64,000 nucleotides of DNA from assembly GCA_023229465.1 (NCBI GenBank), contig JALNZE010000016.1, positions 13,419-77,418 of the forward strand. The letters are read 5' to 3'. The stretch comes from Chitinophagaceae bacterium (lineage in GTDB: Bacteria; Bacteroidota; Bacteroidia; Chitinophagales; Chitinophagaceae). The position numbers and the translations under genes were made by a program. Below are positions 15,810 through 24,452 of this stretch, in pieces; within the stretch, counting starts at the first letter, position 1; the number at the start of each line of letters is the position of its first letter. Below the pieces are notes generated by a model that worked only from the letters and a program-made list of their open reading frames with translations, was not told the origin of the DNA and searched no databases.

Positions 15810-17120
15810 TCACACTGCTATTAACTGATTTTTGTTCTTATGCAGTTTACTTTGCAACAATGCCATATCCATACTGAGTTTGGTTTTCACCACTTTCGCA
15901 TAGAGCATGGTAGTAGTCAGCTTGGTGTGACCCAGCATTTTAGAAATAGATTCAATCGGTACACCATTACAAAGTGTGACAGTAGTGGCAAACGTGTGAC
16001 GCGCTAAATGAAAAGTCAGGATTTTAGTAATACCGCAAACTTCTCCAATTACTTTTAAGCTTCGGTTCATTTCCTGGTTGGTGATATAAGGGAAGACTGT
16101 ATCACGCGGAAGTTCGCCCTTCCTGTTTTTGAATTTTTCCCAAATAACTACGGCTTGCTCCAGTAAAGGCACATCCACCGCGACATCTGTTTTAGCACGA
16201 TTGGTTTTGATCCACAGGAAACCGTCCAAACTGGATACGATATTGGCGGGTTTGAGGCCCATTACATCTACATAAGACAAACCCGTATAACAGCAGAAAA
16301 CAAATAAGTCTTTCACATTTTCCCGCATTGGGTTCTCAAAATGATAATTTTCAATTATTTCCAGGTCTTGCTCGTTTAATATCTCCCGGTCGGCGTGTTT
16401 AAATTTCAGGGAATAGGCAGTAAACGGATTTTTGGGCATCCATTCGTTGTTCGTGGCCCAGGTAGCCATCTTTTTGATACGTTCCAGGTGTTTCATGGTG
16501 CCGTTGGTGGTGCAGGGGTCATTTGCTTTCAGAGGGGTTGTTCTGACATAAAACTCAAATGCGGTCAAAAAAGAATAGGTCAACTCTTTTAAAGCAATAT
16601 CACCGGCTGGATATTTTTCTTTCAGGAATTTTTTGATATAGCGCTCAGTAGTGAAATAATTTTTCATGCTCCCTTTTTTCAGGACTTGTTGCATGACGGT
16701 ATTGTGTTCTTTGACCAACCAAAGCAGTGTTTTTTCCTGCGTACATTCTTTCAGTATTTCGGGTGCATCAGCATCCATTCCGAGATAAGCGCTTTTGACA
16801 GCTTCGGCGCTCACGTTTTCCCCGTGTAAAATCAGTTCCTGGTAATGTGTCACCAATTTGGAACGTACTTCCTCCAGAAAAGAATTGAATTCTTTTAGCT
16901 GCTGGGTGTTGGATTTAGCAGCCCCTTTCCCATCGTTCCAATCTTTTTCGGGCAGCGATTTTTTCATCGACATTTCTACCCTGCTTTTGTTGACGATGAT
17001 ACGCGCATAAACAGGACATTGCCCGTCTGTGGCTTTGTGGCGGCGCAGTACAAAGTGTACGCCGAATGTGTTTGTGTTTTTCATTTGAAAATCATTTTTG
17101 TGGTTTGAAATCAAACTCAC
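15810..17120 (-). CDS. Tyrosine-type integrase (CTnDOT-like) of the element
   Basis: The 436-residue protein has an N-terminal arm-binding domain (about 15-100), a SAM-like core-binding domain (about 120-220) and a catalytic domain. Catalytic residues seen are Lys310, H371-x-x-R374, His398 and the nucleophile Tyr407. The position of the first conserved arginine reads TGLS, with Ser282 instead of Arg, as known for the CTnDOT integrase. That group tolerates heterology in the att core. The gene faces away from tRNA-Pro, with the arm-like inverted repeat in between. It would integrate and excise the element. Confidence 0.93.
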   Translation of the reverse strand: MSLISNHKNDFQMKNTNTFGVHFVLRRHKATDGQCPVYARIIVNKSRVEMSMKKSLPEKDWNDGKGAAKSNTQQLKEFNSFLEEVRSKLVTHYQELILHGENVSAEAVKSAYLGMDADAPEILKECTQEKTLLWLVKEHNTVMQQVLKKGSMKNYFTTERYIKKFLKEKYPAGDIALKELTYSFLTAFEFYVRTTPLKANDPCTTNGTMKHLERIKKMATWATNNEWMPKNPFTAYSLKFKHADREILNEQDLEIIENYHFENPMRENVKDLFVFCCYTGLSYVDVMGLKPANIVSSLDGFLWIKTNRAKTDVAVDVPLLEQAVVIWEKFKNRKGELPRDTVFPYITNQEMNRSLKVIGEVCGITKILTFHLARHTFATTVTLCNGVPIESISKMLGHTKLTTTMLYAKVVKTKLSMDMALLQSKLHKNKNQLIAV

Positions 17121-17206
17121 GATCCGATCAGACGAACCACGAAAAATGACACTATGAACAACTTTAAAACCTACAACCTTTACCCATAAAGAGTTTCAGC
17201 GTTCCG

Positions 17207-17255
17207 AGGTGACCTCAAGGTGACCTCAAAGATACAGTTCACCTTGAGGTCACCT
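17207..17255. repeat. 17-base perfect inverted repeat between integrase and tRNA-Pro
   Basis: AGGTGACCTCAAGGTGA at 17207-17223 is repeated inverted at 17239-17255 with a 15-base spacer. Each arm holds overlapping copies of GGTGACC/CCTCAAGG, itself nearly palindromic. The repeat lies 87 bases upstream of the integrase start. It could be the integrase promoter operator, integrase/excisionase arm sites, or both. Confidence 0.85.
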
Positions 17256-17308
17256 TCCAGTTCACACGCTGGTTTGTTTCAAATGGGGTAAATTGATATA
17301 GAAAACAA

Positions 17309-17340
17309 TAAAAAAACCCGAAAACATCACTGTTTTCGGG
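17309..17340 (-). terminator. Rho-independent terminator of the tRNA-Ser/tRNA-Pro transcript
   Basis: A perfect 10-base stem CCCGAAAACA/TGTTTTCGGG with a 4-base loop is followed, on the minus strand, by a run of seven T. It lies 29 bases beyond the 3' end of tRNA-Pro. Confidence 0.85.
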
Positions 17341-17368
17341 CCTTTGTGGGCGTTTGCCTAACTTTATG

Positions 17369-17442
17369 TCGGGAAGACAGGATTCGAACCTGCGACCCCC
17401 TGGTCCCAAACCAGGTGCGCTACCGGCCTGCGCTACTTCCCG
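17369..17442 (-). tRNA. tRNA-Pro(UGG)
   Basis: The 74-base minus-strand gene has acceptor stem CGGGAAG/CTTCCCG with discriminator A, T-arm GGTTCGAATCC, and anticodon loop TTTGGGA between CCTGG and CCAGG, giving anticodon TGG. The CCA end is not encoded. Its 3' end faces the mobile element and is a natural candidate attachment site. Confidence 0.95.
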
Positions 17443-17458
17443 AACGATACTCAACCAG

Positions 17459-17547
17459 CGGTGAAGGAGGGATTCGAACCCTCGGTACAGTTTAACCCGT
17501 ACGGCAGTTTAGCAAACTACTGGTTTTAGCCACTCACCCACCTCACC
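17459..17547 (-). tRNA. tRNA-Ser(GCU)
   Basis: The 89-base minus-strand gene has acceptor stem GGTGAGG/CTTCACC with discriminator G, a long variable arm as expected for class II tRNAs, T-arm GGTTCGAATCC and anticodon loop TTGCTAA (anticodon GCT). It is 16 bases upstream of tRNA-Pro on the same strand and probably shares its transcript. Confidence 0.93.
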
Positions 17548-17679
17548 ATTCCTTCTCCTTTTGAAGAGGGCTGCAAAAATAGGTGGAGAAGGGGTAATTG
17601 CCAAAAAATTCATAGAGCTAAAAAATCAAAGCACCCCTGGCAATTGATTAATAATTACTAATTAATAATTAATAATTTT

Positions 17680-19113
17680 TTACATGGCTGCTAACTGCAC
17701 TTTTTGTGTGAGTTCCATCACATTTTCGCGGAAAATAGAGTCAGTATCCATCAGATCCTTAACTGTTTGGCAGGAATGGATCACCGTGGTATGGTCGCGG
17801 CCACCAAAATGTTCACCAATGGTTTTTAGAGAGTTTTTGGTAAAGGCCTTGGCTAAATACATGGTAATCTGCCTTGCCTGAACAATTTCGCGTTTACGGG
17901 TTTTTTGTAATAATTTATCGTACGACACGTCAAAATATTCACATACCATCTTCTGGATAGCATCAATCGTAATTTCTTTACTACTGGTCTTCACAAAATT
18001 GCGAAGCACTTTCTTGGCCAGTTCTACATCAATTTCTTTCTTATTTAAGGAAGATTGTGCCAGTAAGGATATCAGCGCTCCTTCCAGTTCACGAACATTG
18101 GTATTAATATTATAAGCAACATATTTTACTACTTCTTTCGGCATATCCAGCCCGTCGTTCTTCATTTTCTTCTCCAATATCTCAATACGGGTTTCGTAAT
18201 CAGGTATCTGCAGATCGGCACTCAGGCCCCAGCGAAAACGGCTCAATAATCTTTCCTGCATACCATCCAGGTCTTTGGGCGGCTTATCAGAAGTTAATAC
18301 CAACTGTTTACCGCTTTGATGCAGGTGATTGAATATGGCAAAGAAGGCATCCTGGCTTTTTTCGGCCCGGCTAAAGAATTGTACGTCGTCAATGATCAAC
18401 ACATCAATCAACTGGTAAAAATGGATAAAGTCATTGATGGCATTGTTACGGCTATGGTCCTGGAACTGGTTAATGAATTTCTCACTGCTCACATAAAGGA
18501 CCACTTTCCCGGGGTGTAATCTCTTTACATCATTACCAATAGCTTGTGCCAGATGGGTTTTACCCAATCCTACTCCGCCATAAATAACCAGTGGATTAAA
18601 AGAATTGGCGCCTGGTTTTTCTGCAACAGTCTTACCCGCGCGGCGGGCCACACGGTTACAGTCGCCTTCGATAAACGAATCGAAGATGTACATATGATTC
18701 AGTTGCGGGTCTATCTGCATTTTCTTTAACCCGGGAATAACGAACGGATTCTTAACCGGATTATCAATCACCAGCGGAAAGTTCATCTCATTGTTATTGT
18801 ATGTTTTCATGTTACTGGCAGGAATATCCATTGAACCATTGCGGCTATTTGAATTACCGCTATCCACCATAATACGGTATTCCAGCCTGGCTTCTTTCCC
18901 CAGTTCACGCTTTAAAGTTTTGGCTAGCAAGTTCACATAATGCTCTTCCAGGTATTCGAAAAAAAACTGGCTGGGCACCTGTATCAATAAAACATTGCCC
19001 TTCAATTCAACCGGGTTGATTGGTTCGAACCACGTTTTAAAATGTTGCCATTCTACGATGTCTTTGATAATCTTTAAACAATTGCTCCAGATAGATTCAG
19101 CGTTCTTAGCCAT
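17680..19113 (-). CDS. dnaA: Chromosomal replication initiator DnaA
   Basis: The 477-residue protein has the full DnaA layout. Domain I is residues 1-85, a short linker follows, and the AAA+ domain has Walker A GGVGLGKTH (about 180) and Walker B LIIDDVQFF. Domain IV carries the DnaA signature GGRDHTTVIHSCQTV near the C-terminus. It opens the origin and controls initiation. The flanks (17548-17679, 19114-19253) are AT-rich, but I find no cluster of TTATCCACA boxes, so the origin is probably not directly beside this gene. It is transcribed toward the tRNA genes. Confidence 0.97.
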   Translation of the reverse strand: MAKNAESIWSNCLKIIKDIVEWQHFKTWFEPINPVELKGNVLLIQVPSQFFFEYLEEHYVNLLAKTLKRELGKEARLEYRIMVDSGNSNSRNGSMDIPASNMKTYNNNEMNFPLVIDNPVKNPFVIPGLKKMQIDPQLNHMYIFDSFIEGDCNRVARRAGKTVAEKPGANSFNPLVIYGGVGLGKTHLAQAIGNDVKRLHPGKVVLYVSSEKFINQFQDHSRNNAINDFIHFYQLIDVLIIDDVQFFSRAEKSQDAFFAIFNHLHQSGKQLVLTSDKPPKDLDGMQERLLSRFRWGLSADLQIPDYETRIEILEKKMKNDGLDMPKEVVKYVAYNINTNVRELEGALISLLAQSSLNKKEIDVELAKKVLRNFVKTSSKEITIDAIQKMVCEYFDVSYDKLLQKTRKREIVQARQITMYLAKAFTKNSLKTIGEHFGGRDHTTVIHSCQTVKDLMDTDSIFRENVMELTQKVQLAAM

Positions 19114-19253
19114 ACAAAAAAAAGGATATTATAATGAGTTAGTTGTATTCTCTCTAAACCTTCAAGTTATCTCATTTTCTCCATTTGTGGAAATGTTGAA
19201 AAAAATAATTTGGGGTTGCGAATATGTAGACTTTATGTTGAAAAAAAAATTTT

Positions 19254-20189
19254 TTATTCCCTTGTTTTTTTGCGTATAACTACAGTATGGGCATTTGAGA
19301 GGCTTTTTTTCCGAAAACCCGTAAAATTATAGTCCAAACGACCCAATTGTATCCCTGCCCAGCCTACCTGGTTTACCACCACTTCTCCCCCATTCCGGTT
19401 TCTATATTTACGGGGTTCGGTAAAAAACCGGTGCGTATGCCCGCCAATAATAAGGTCCAGGTCAAAAGATTCTTTGGCCAATATTTCATCGCTGAGCGTA
19501 TCATCCTCATATTTATCGCCCAGGTGTGATAAACAGATGACCATATCGCAGCCCTTTTTCCGAAGCAATTCAGCCGTTTGATTCGCTTTTTCAATAGGAT
19601 TGAGATAAACTGTCTTCCCATATAAATTATCCGGAACCAATCCTTTCAGTTCAATACCCACCCCTAATACCCCAATTTTGAGTTCCCCTTTCTGAAATAT
19701 TTTATAAGGTTGGAACATTGATTCCATGGGTGTTGCCGTAAAATCATAATTACAGACCAGTATTGGGAAACGGGCATGTTGTAATTGCAGGGCAAAATTC
19801 TCCAGGCCTGAATCAAAATCATGGTTACCCATAGTGGCAGCATCATAACCCATCATCGTCATGGCTTTAATTTCCGGTTCCCCTTTATAGGTATTAAAAT
19901 AAGGGGTACCCTGAAAAATATCACCTGCATCTAATAATAAAACCTGGTCAGCTTCATTCCTGATCTCATTTATCAGCGCGGCCCTGGCTGCCACCCCACC
20001 CAATCCCTGGTTGCGGCTGCCATCCATCGGAAAGGGGTCCAGCCGGCTATGTACATCATTGGTATGTAAAATGGTGATTTGCCTGGTTACTGCCGCGGTA
20101 GCCTCAAAAGGCAATACCGTAGCTGCCGCGATCGCGGTACCGGCCATGGCGCCTTCCCTTAAAAATTTTCTTCGGTTAATCAACAACAT
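19254..20189 (-). CDS. Tat-exported metallophosphatase (5'-nucleotidase N-terminal domain)
   Basis: The 311-residue protein starts at the ATG at 20189, which places a twin-arginine signal (NRRKFLREGAM, then a hydrophobic alanine-rich stretch) at the N-terminus. The metallophosphoesterase motifs are all present: HTNDVHSR, LLDAGDIFQG, GNHDFD and IIGGHTHRF. The C-terminal substrate domain of UshA-type 5'-nucleotidases is absent and is encoded by the upstream gene. Together they would hydrolyse nucleotides or sugar nucleotides in the periplasm. It overlaps the upstream gene by 14 bases. Confidence 0.9.
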   Translation of the reverse strand: MLLINRRKFLREGAMAGTAIAAATVLPFEATAAVTRQITILHTNDVHSRLDPFPMDGSRNQGLGGVAARAALINEIRNEADQVLLLDAGDIFQGTPYFNTYKGEPEIKAMTMMGYDAATMGNHDFDSGLENFALQLQHARFPILVCNYDFTATPMESMFQPYKIFQKGELKIGVLGVGIELKGLVPDNLYGKTVYLNPIEKANQTAELLRKKGCDMVICLSHLGDKYEDDTLSDEILAKESFDLDLIIGGHTHRFFTEPRKYRNRNGGEVVVNQVGWAGIQLGRLDYNFTGFRKKSLSNAHTVVIRKKTRE

Positions 20190-20922
20190 ATACAACCCGG
20201 TTTTCGATGGTATAATCAACAGGTATGCCCTGTTTGGTAAATGTGGTAACATAATCAATCAGCGCATCCCGCATTAAATATCCCTTGTCTTGCTTTGGTA
20301 TGCGCCGAAGCATCTCACAATCACTCCCGCCATTGGCCACATAATCAGAATTGGCAATAATATAGGTTGCTTCCGGATCAATGGCCTTACCGCCTATCTG
20401 CACCTGTATCGCTTTCTTATTTTTGATACCCATGGTTACCCCAACAGAAACCGGCCAGCCGCCATCAGCGGCCGTCTTATCAAGGAATTGCTGTAAAATG
20501 GATCCTTTCAGTTCCTGCAATACCACCAGGTTATCGAAGGGCATCAATTCAAATATTTTTCCTACCGTAATATTTCCTTTGGATATGTAAGAACGGATGC
20601 CTCCCTGGTTTACAAAACCGGCATCTACTTTTTTACCGAATTTTTTTTCCGCCATCAGCTTTATCGCATCGGCCATAAAATTACCTAAGCCACTTTCAGG
20701 TTGTTTCGCAAATAAATTGCTGTTTGAAAAACCAATCACCTTATTCATGGTTATATTGAGGGTGGCCGCATAAGGTTGCAACATTTTAACTAAAGAAGAA
20801 TCAGCCGCTGCACTTTTTTCAATCCGGTAACCCTCGTAAGTAAGTGTGGTTGCCTGGTAACTGGTGCCGCAGGAAACAGCAAAAAAAATGATGAGTAGCG
20901 TATATGGTGAATTCCTGCGCAT
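20176..20922 (-). CDS. 5'-nucleotidase C-terminal-domain lipoprotein
   Basis: The 248-residue protein has a lipoprotein signal with lipobox AVSC at residues 15-18. The rest is the 5'-nucleotidase C-terminal domain: NFMADAIK, NQGGIRSYI, MPFDNLVVLQELKG and NSDYVANGGSD, which form the substrate-binding lid in UshA. It has no metal site of its own and should act with the metallophosphatase encoded directly downstream, overlapping by 14 bases. The usual single-chain order (catalytic, then lid) is split and reversed in gene order. Confidence 0.9.
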   Translation of the reverse strand: MRRNSPYTLLIIFFAVSCGTSYQATTLTYEGYRIEKSAAADSSLVKMLQPYAATLNITMNKVIGFSNSNLFAKQPESGLGNFMADAIKLMAEKKFGKKVDAGFVNQGGIRSYISKGNITVGKIFELMPFDNLVVLQELKGSILQQFLDKTAADGGWPVSVGVTMGIKNKKAIQVQIGGKAIDPEATYIIANSDYVANGGSDCEMLRRIPKQDKGYLMRDALIDYVTTFTKQGIPVDYTIENRVVYVVD

Positions 20923-21035
20923 AGTTGACTTTACTGGCTAATTGAAAGATACAATAATAATCAGCCTGGAAATATTTATTTTAGCCCCCAACAGGATTTT
21001 TAATGCTATTTTTGAACACTTTAAATAAATGAAAT

Positions 21036-21413
21036 ATGTCGTACGAAATTGTTGGCAAACTGGTAGCTGTTTTTGATATCGTTCAACGCACAGAAACCTT
21101 TAAAACACGTGAATTTGTGATTGAGAAAACCGAAGATATTGGGGGCAGGGTAATTACCAACTTTGTTAAGTTTCAATGTGTGCAGGATAAAACCGCTATG
21201 CCCGATCGGTATGCCATTGGGGATGAGGTAAAAGTGCAGTTCAACATCAAGGGAACCAAATGGGTGAAAGAAGGAAGAGAGAACTATATTACCAACCTTG
21301 ACGCATGGCGGATGGAAACCGTTAAAATAGGACAAACCGGTAGCGGAGGCGATACCACTAATTATACGGATATGCCACCGGCAGCTGATGCGGTGGATGA
21401 TTTGCCATTTTAG
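21036..21413 (+). CDS. DUF3127 single-strand DNA-binding-like protein
   Basis: The 125-residue protein has the DUF3127 layout: residues 1-90 form a beta-rich OB-like fold (MSYEIVGKLVAVFDIVQ..., KFQCVQDK..., VKVQFNIKGTKWV...), followed by a glycine/threonine-rich acidic tail ending DDLPF. The tail resembles the acidic tip of SSB proteins that recruits partners. A role in DNA metabolism is inferred from fold and tail; the family is common in Bacteroidota and poorly studied. It is followed 48 bases later by the FAD oxidoreductase. Confidence 0.88.
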   Translation: MSYEIVGKLVAVFDIVQRTETFKTREFVIEKTEDIGGRVITNFVKFQCVQDKTAMPDRYAIGDEVKVQFNIKGTKWVKEGRENYITNLDAWRMETVKIGQTGSGGDTTNYTDMPPAADAVDDLPF

Positions 21414-21460
21414 TTCTTAACCCTTCCTTCCAACTGCTTTTTAGGATAAGCCCTAACAGT

Positions 21461-23041
21461 ATGCAAAAAGATATTTCGCTAAAACTCACACCCGGTGAAG
21501 CGGCTGATGATATGGCTATCAAACAATTGATTGCCCAGTCTCTGGGCAGCAAGGAATCAGCCATTACCGGTTTTTACCGGCTAAAACAATCGATCGATGC
21601 GCGCGGCAAACAGGTATGGATTAATCTTTCCGTAAAAGCCTTTATGGAAGAGCCTTTTCATCAAAGAGATTTTTCTCCGGTACATTTCAGGGAAGTAAGC
21701 AAATCAAAAACCCGGGTAATTATTATTGGCGCCGGTCCTGCCGGACTCTTTGCAGCCTTAAAATTGATGGAAGCCGGTATTCAGCCAATCGTACTGGAGA
21801 GGGGCAAAGATGTTAGGGCCCGCCGGCGCGATCTGGCCATACTTAATAAAGAAGGTATTGTTAACCCGGAAAGTAATTATTGTTTTGGTGAGGGAGGCGC
21901 CGGTACTTATAGTGATGGAAAATTATATACCAGGAGCAGTAAGCGGGGAGATATTCAACGCATCCTGCAAATTCTTCATCAATTTGGCGCACAGGAGGGT
22001 ATACTTTACGAAGCACATCCGCATATTGGCACTAATAAATTACCAGAAATTATAACGGCTATCCGCGAACAGATCTTACAAAGCGGTGGACTATTTTTAT
22101 TTAAGAAAAAAGTAATTGATTTTTTGATCAAGGATGGTACCCTGAAAGGGGTAACCACCGCGGATGGTGATACTATTTACGCGGATGCCGCTATTGTTGC
22201 TACCGGGCATTCGGCCAGGGATATTTTTCATTTATTTGATGCAAAGAAATTACAGATAGAAGCCAAGCCCTTTGCACTGGGCGTAAGAATAGAGCATCCG
22301 CAAACCCTTATCGATTCTATACAATACCATTGCCTGGTACGCGATGGGCATCTGCCACCCGCATCCTATGGGTTGGCAGAGCAGGTTGATGAACGGGGGG
22401 TATTCAGTTTTTGTATGTGCCCGGGTGGCATCATTGCCCCTGCTGCCACCCAGCCAAAAGAATTGGTGGTAAATGGATGGAGCCCCAGTAAACGAAACAA
22501 TCCCTTTGCCAATAGTGGTATGGTGGTTCAGGTTACTGTAGCAGATGCCTTACACTATTTTGAGAAAGACAAAACCATCAAAAAAGATTCCCCCTTTCTG
22601 TTGATGCATTTTCAACAGGCTGTGGAACAATCCGCTTTTGCAGCAGGCGGGGGGCGCCTGGTAGCGCCTGCACAAAGAATGATCGATTTTTGTGAGAACA
22701 AAAATTCTACCGATCTGCCTGCCTGCAGTTATTTGCCCGGCATCAAATCAGTTGATATGGGTTCTGTTTTGCCTGGATTTATTGCCAATAGTCTGCGTAA
22801 AGGCTTTATGGCTTTTGGGAAAAAAATGAGGGGATACTATACCAATGAAGCGATTGTGGTAGCCACAGAAAGTCGAACCTCCTCACCCATTCGAATACCC
22901 AGGGATACCATTAATTTGGTACACCCGCAGGTAAATAACCTGTATCCCTGTGGAGAAGGGGCAGGGTATGCCGGTGGTATTGTAAGCGCCGCGATGGATG
23001 GAGAAAGAGTAGCAGACAGTATTATACAAAAATACCTATAA
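21461..23041 (+). CDS. NAD(P)/FAD-dependent oxidoreductase (COG2509 type)
   Basis: The 526-residue protein has an N-terminal domain of about 80 residues and then a Rossmann FAD site VIIIGAGPAGLFAALKL at roughly 88-104. The segments NYCFGEGGAGTYSDGKLYTR and CGEGAGYAGGIVSAAMDG are typical of this dehydrogenase family. The physiological substrate is not established. Its 3' end overlaps the convergent response-regulator gene by six bases. Confidence 0.88.
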   Translation: MQKDISLKLTPGEAADDMAIKQLIAQSLGSKESAITGFYRLKQSIDARGKQVWINLSVKAFMEEPFHQRDFSPVHFREVSKSKTRVIIIGAGPAGLFAALKLMEAGIQPIVLERGKDVRARRRDLAILNKEGIVNPESNYCFGEGGAGTYSDGKLYTRSSKRGDIQRILQILHQFGAQEGILYEAHPHIGTNKLPEIITAIREQILQSGGLFLFKKKVIDFLIKDGTLKGVTTADGDTIYADAAIVATGHSARDIFHLFDAKKLQIEAKPFALGVRIEHPQTLIDSIQYHCLVRDGHLPPASYGLAEQVDERGVFSFCMCPGGIIAPAATQPKELVVNGWSPSKRNNPFANSGMVVQVTVADALHYFEKDKTIKKDSPFLLMHFQQAVEQSAFAAGGGRLVAPAQRMIDFCENKNSTDLPACSYLPGIKSVDMGSVLPGFIANSLRKGFMAFGKKMRGYYTNEAIVVATESRTSSPIRIPRDTINLVHPQVNNLYPCGEGAGYAGGIVSAAMDGERVADSIIQKYL

Positions 23042-23677
23042 CTGAACCAGCTCATTTTTGATGGCATATAATGCGATGCCCATTCTGGAATTTACATGTA
23101 ATTTTTTAAATAGTGAATCACGGTAACCGTCAATGGTTCTCGGACTAACCCGCATTTCCTCGGCAATTTCTTTATGGCATTTTTCGGTACAGGCCCATCT
23201 AAAAAAAATAAGCTCCTGCTCACTAAACATTATTTTAGGCATAGCTGAATCCTCTCCGTCGCCGGCTTTCATTTTTGGGGTAATCAATTCATTGTAATAA
23301 AATCCTTTGTCATACACCTGGTGCAAAGCGGCCCGCAGTTCATCCGGCTCACAATCTTTAAGCATATACCCACGGGCGCCATTCTTAAGCATCCGGATAA
23401 TGATAAAATCATTCTTGATCATACTTAAGGCAACTACTTTTATGGCCGGATGGTGTTGTTTGAGCCACCAGGCAGTTGCTACCCCATCCATAACCGGCAT
23501 AGTAATATCCAGTAAAACAATATCAGGAATAGGTTTAACTTTTAATTGATCAATTAATTCGCTCCCGTTACCTGCCTCAAGAATAATTTCAAAATCTGCC
23601 AGCATTTCAATCAATATCCCCAGGCTTTTGCGAAAAATTACATGATCATCAACCAAAGCAATTTTAATTTTCTTCAT
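23036..23677 (-). CDS. NarL/LuxR-family response regulator
   Basis: Using the ATG at 23677 gives 213 residues beginning KKIKIALVDDHVIFRKSL, a receiver domain with acidic D10-D11 and the phospho-acceptor Asp in LLDITMPVMDG (about residue 55). The C-terminal LuxR-type HTH contains SPRTIDGYRDSLFKKL. The ORF extends further upstream but that part does not look like a receiver. It overlaps the kinase gene by 14 bases, so the two are one translational unit and form a two-component system. Confidence 0.93.
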   Translation of the reverse strand: MKKIKIALVDDHVIFRKSLGILIEMLADFEIILEAGNGSELIDQLKVKPIPDIVLLDITMPVMDGVATAWWLKQHHPAIKVVALSMIKNDFIIIRMLKNGARGYMLKDCEPDELRAALHQVYDKGFYYNELITPKMKAGDGEDSAMPKIMFSEQELIFFRWACTEKCHKEIAEEMRVSPRTIDGYRDSLFKKLHVNSRMGIALYAIKNELVQL

Positions 23678-24452
23678 TTTGCCTGAATACAAGTTTAACA
23701 ATAGTGCCCGATTCTTTGTTACTTTGGATAGTAACAACTGCCCCAATCATAGTTGCCCTTTGCCGGATACTGCTCAACCCTATACCGGGCTTAAAATCCG
23801 GATGGGTACTATCAAATCCTTTCCCATTGTCCCGCAGTATGATGTTAATATCGTCATTTTCTTTTACAATTTGCACAGACACATGGTCTGCTGCCGAATG
23901 TTTAACCACATTGTGTAATATTTCCTGCACCATCCGGTGCAGGAAAATGACCTTGCTTTTATCGATAGATAAACTATCCAGTTCAGAATTAAATGACGTA
24001 GTGAACATACCGGTTTTTTCTAATTGTTGCAACTGGTGCTGAATAGCAACCAAAAAACCTTCTTCCACCAGCCGGTCCGCATAATACCCAGCACTCAGAT
24101 CCCGTAATTCTGAAATAGCGCTGGTTACCATCGTCTTGATGGTATGTAGTTTCTCATCACTTTCATTTTCAAAAGTAAGTATGTTCAGATTAAGTTTAAC
24201 GAGGCTCAGTATCTGCCCAACATTATCATGTATTTCCTGGCTTACGGTTCTAAAAGTATGCTCCTGCATTTCCAGTTGTGCCTGCAAAAGTTCCTGTTTA
24301 TATTGCGCCTCACGAATTTTTTTCTCAATCAGTATTTTTCGTTTTCTTTTCACAAAATTGATTACAACAAGAAATGTAATCAGTCCGAAAAGTAACACAA
24401 AAAAAGTGCCGATCAGGATGGCTATGATAAAGTCCTCTTTTTCTCTTTGCAT
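23664..24452 (-). CDS. Membrane-anchored sensor histidine kinase (HisKA_3)
   Basis: With the ATG at 24452 the protein has 262 residues. One transmembrane helix (about 8-32) is followed by a coiled coil and the dimerisation/phospho-acceptor segment QEIHDNVGQILS, whose His is the phosphorylation site. The HATPase domain follows with HNVVKHS and DNGKGF boxes. There is no extracellular sensor domain, so the signal may come through the upstream membrane protein, whose gene overlaps this one by 31 bases. A start eight codons further upstream is possible. Confidence 0.92.
   Translation of the reverse strand: MQREKEDFIIAILIGTFFVLLFGLITFLVVINFVKRKRKILIEKKIREAQYKQELLQAQLEMQEHTFRTVSQEIHDNVGQILSLVKLNLNILTFENESDEKLHTIKTMVTSAISELRDLSAGYYADRLVEEGFLVAIQHQLQQLEKTGMFTTSFNSELDSLSIDKSKVIFLHRMVQEILHNVVKHSAADHVSVQIVKENDDINIILRDNGKGFDSTHPDFKPGIGLSSIRQRATMIGAVVTIQSNKESGTIVKLVFRQNEEN

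Larger units (their letters stand above)
1..17368. mobile_element. Integrated mobilisable/conjugative element with defence cargo (left end outside window)
   Basis: The block is bounded on the right by a tyrosine integrase (15810-17120), a large inverted repeat and then tRNA-Pro, and from there inward holds an ORF6N regulator, excisionase-like HTH, mobA, relaxase and VirD4-type coupling protein. Cargo is a DUF262/HEPN pair and a dnd operon. No tra/VirB secretion genes are visible, so it is either a mobilisable element relying on a helper or an ICE whose mating genes lie left of the window. The right boundary is placed between the integrase and the 3' end of tRNA-Pro by inference. No second copy of the tRNA 3' end was noticed inside the window, so the left att site must be outside it or use another core. 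Confidence 0.7.

Noticed and set aside
17548..17680. AT-rich TAATTAATAATT stretch beside dnaA as a replication origin
   Set aside because: No cluster of TTATCCACA boxes is visible on either side of dnaA; only weak partial matches upstream at about 19165-19190.
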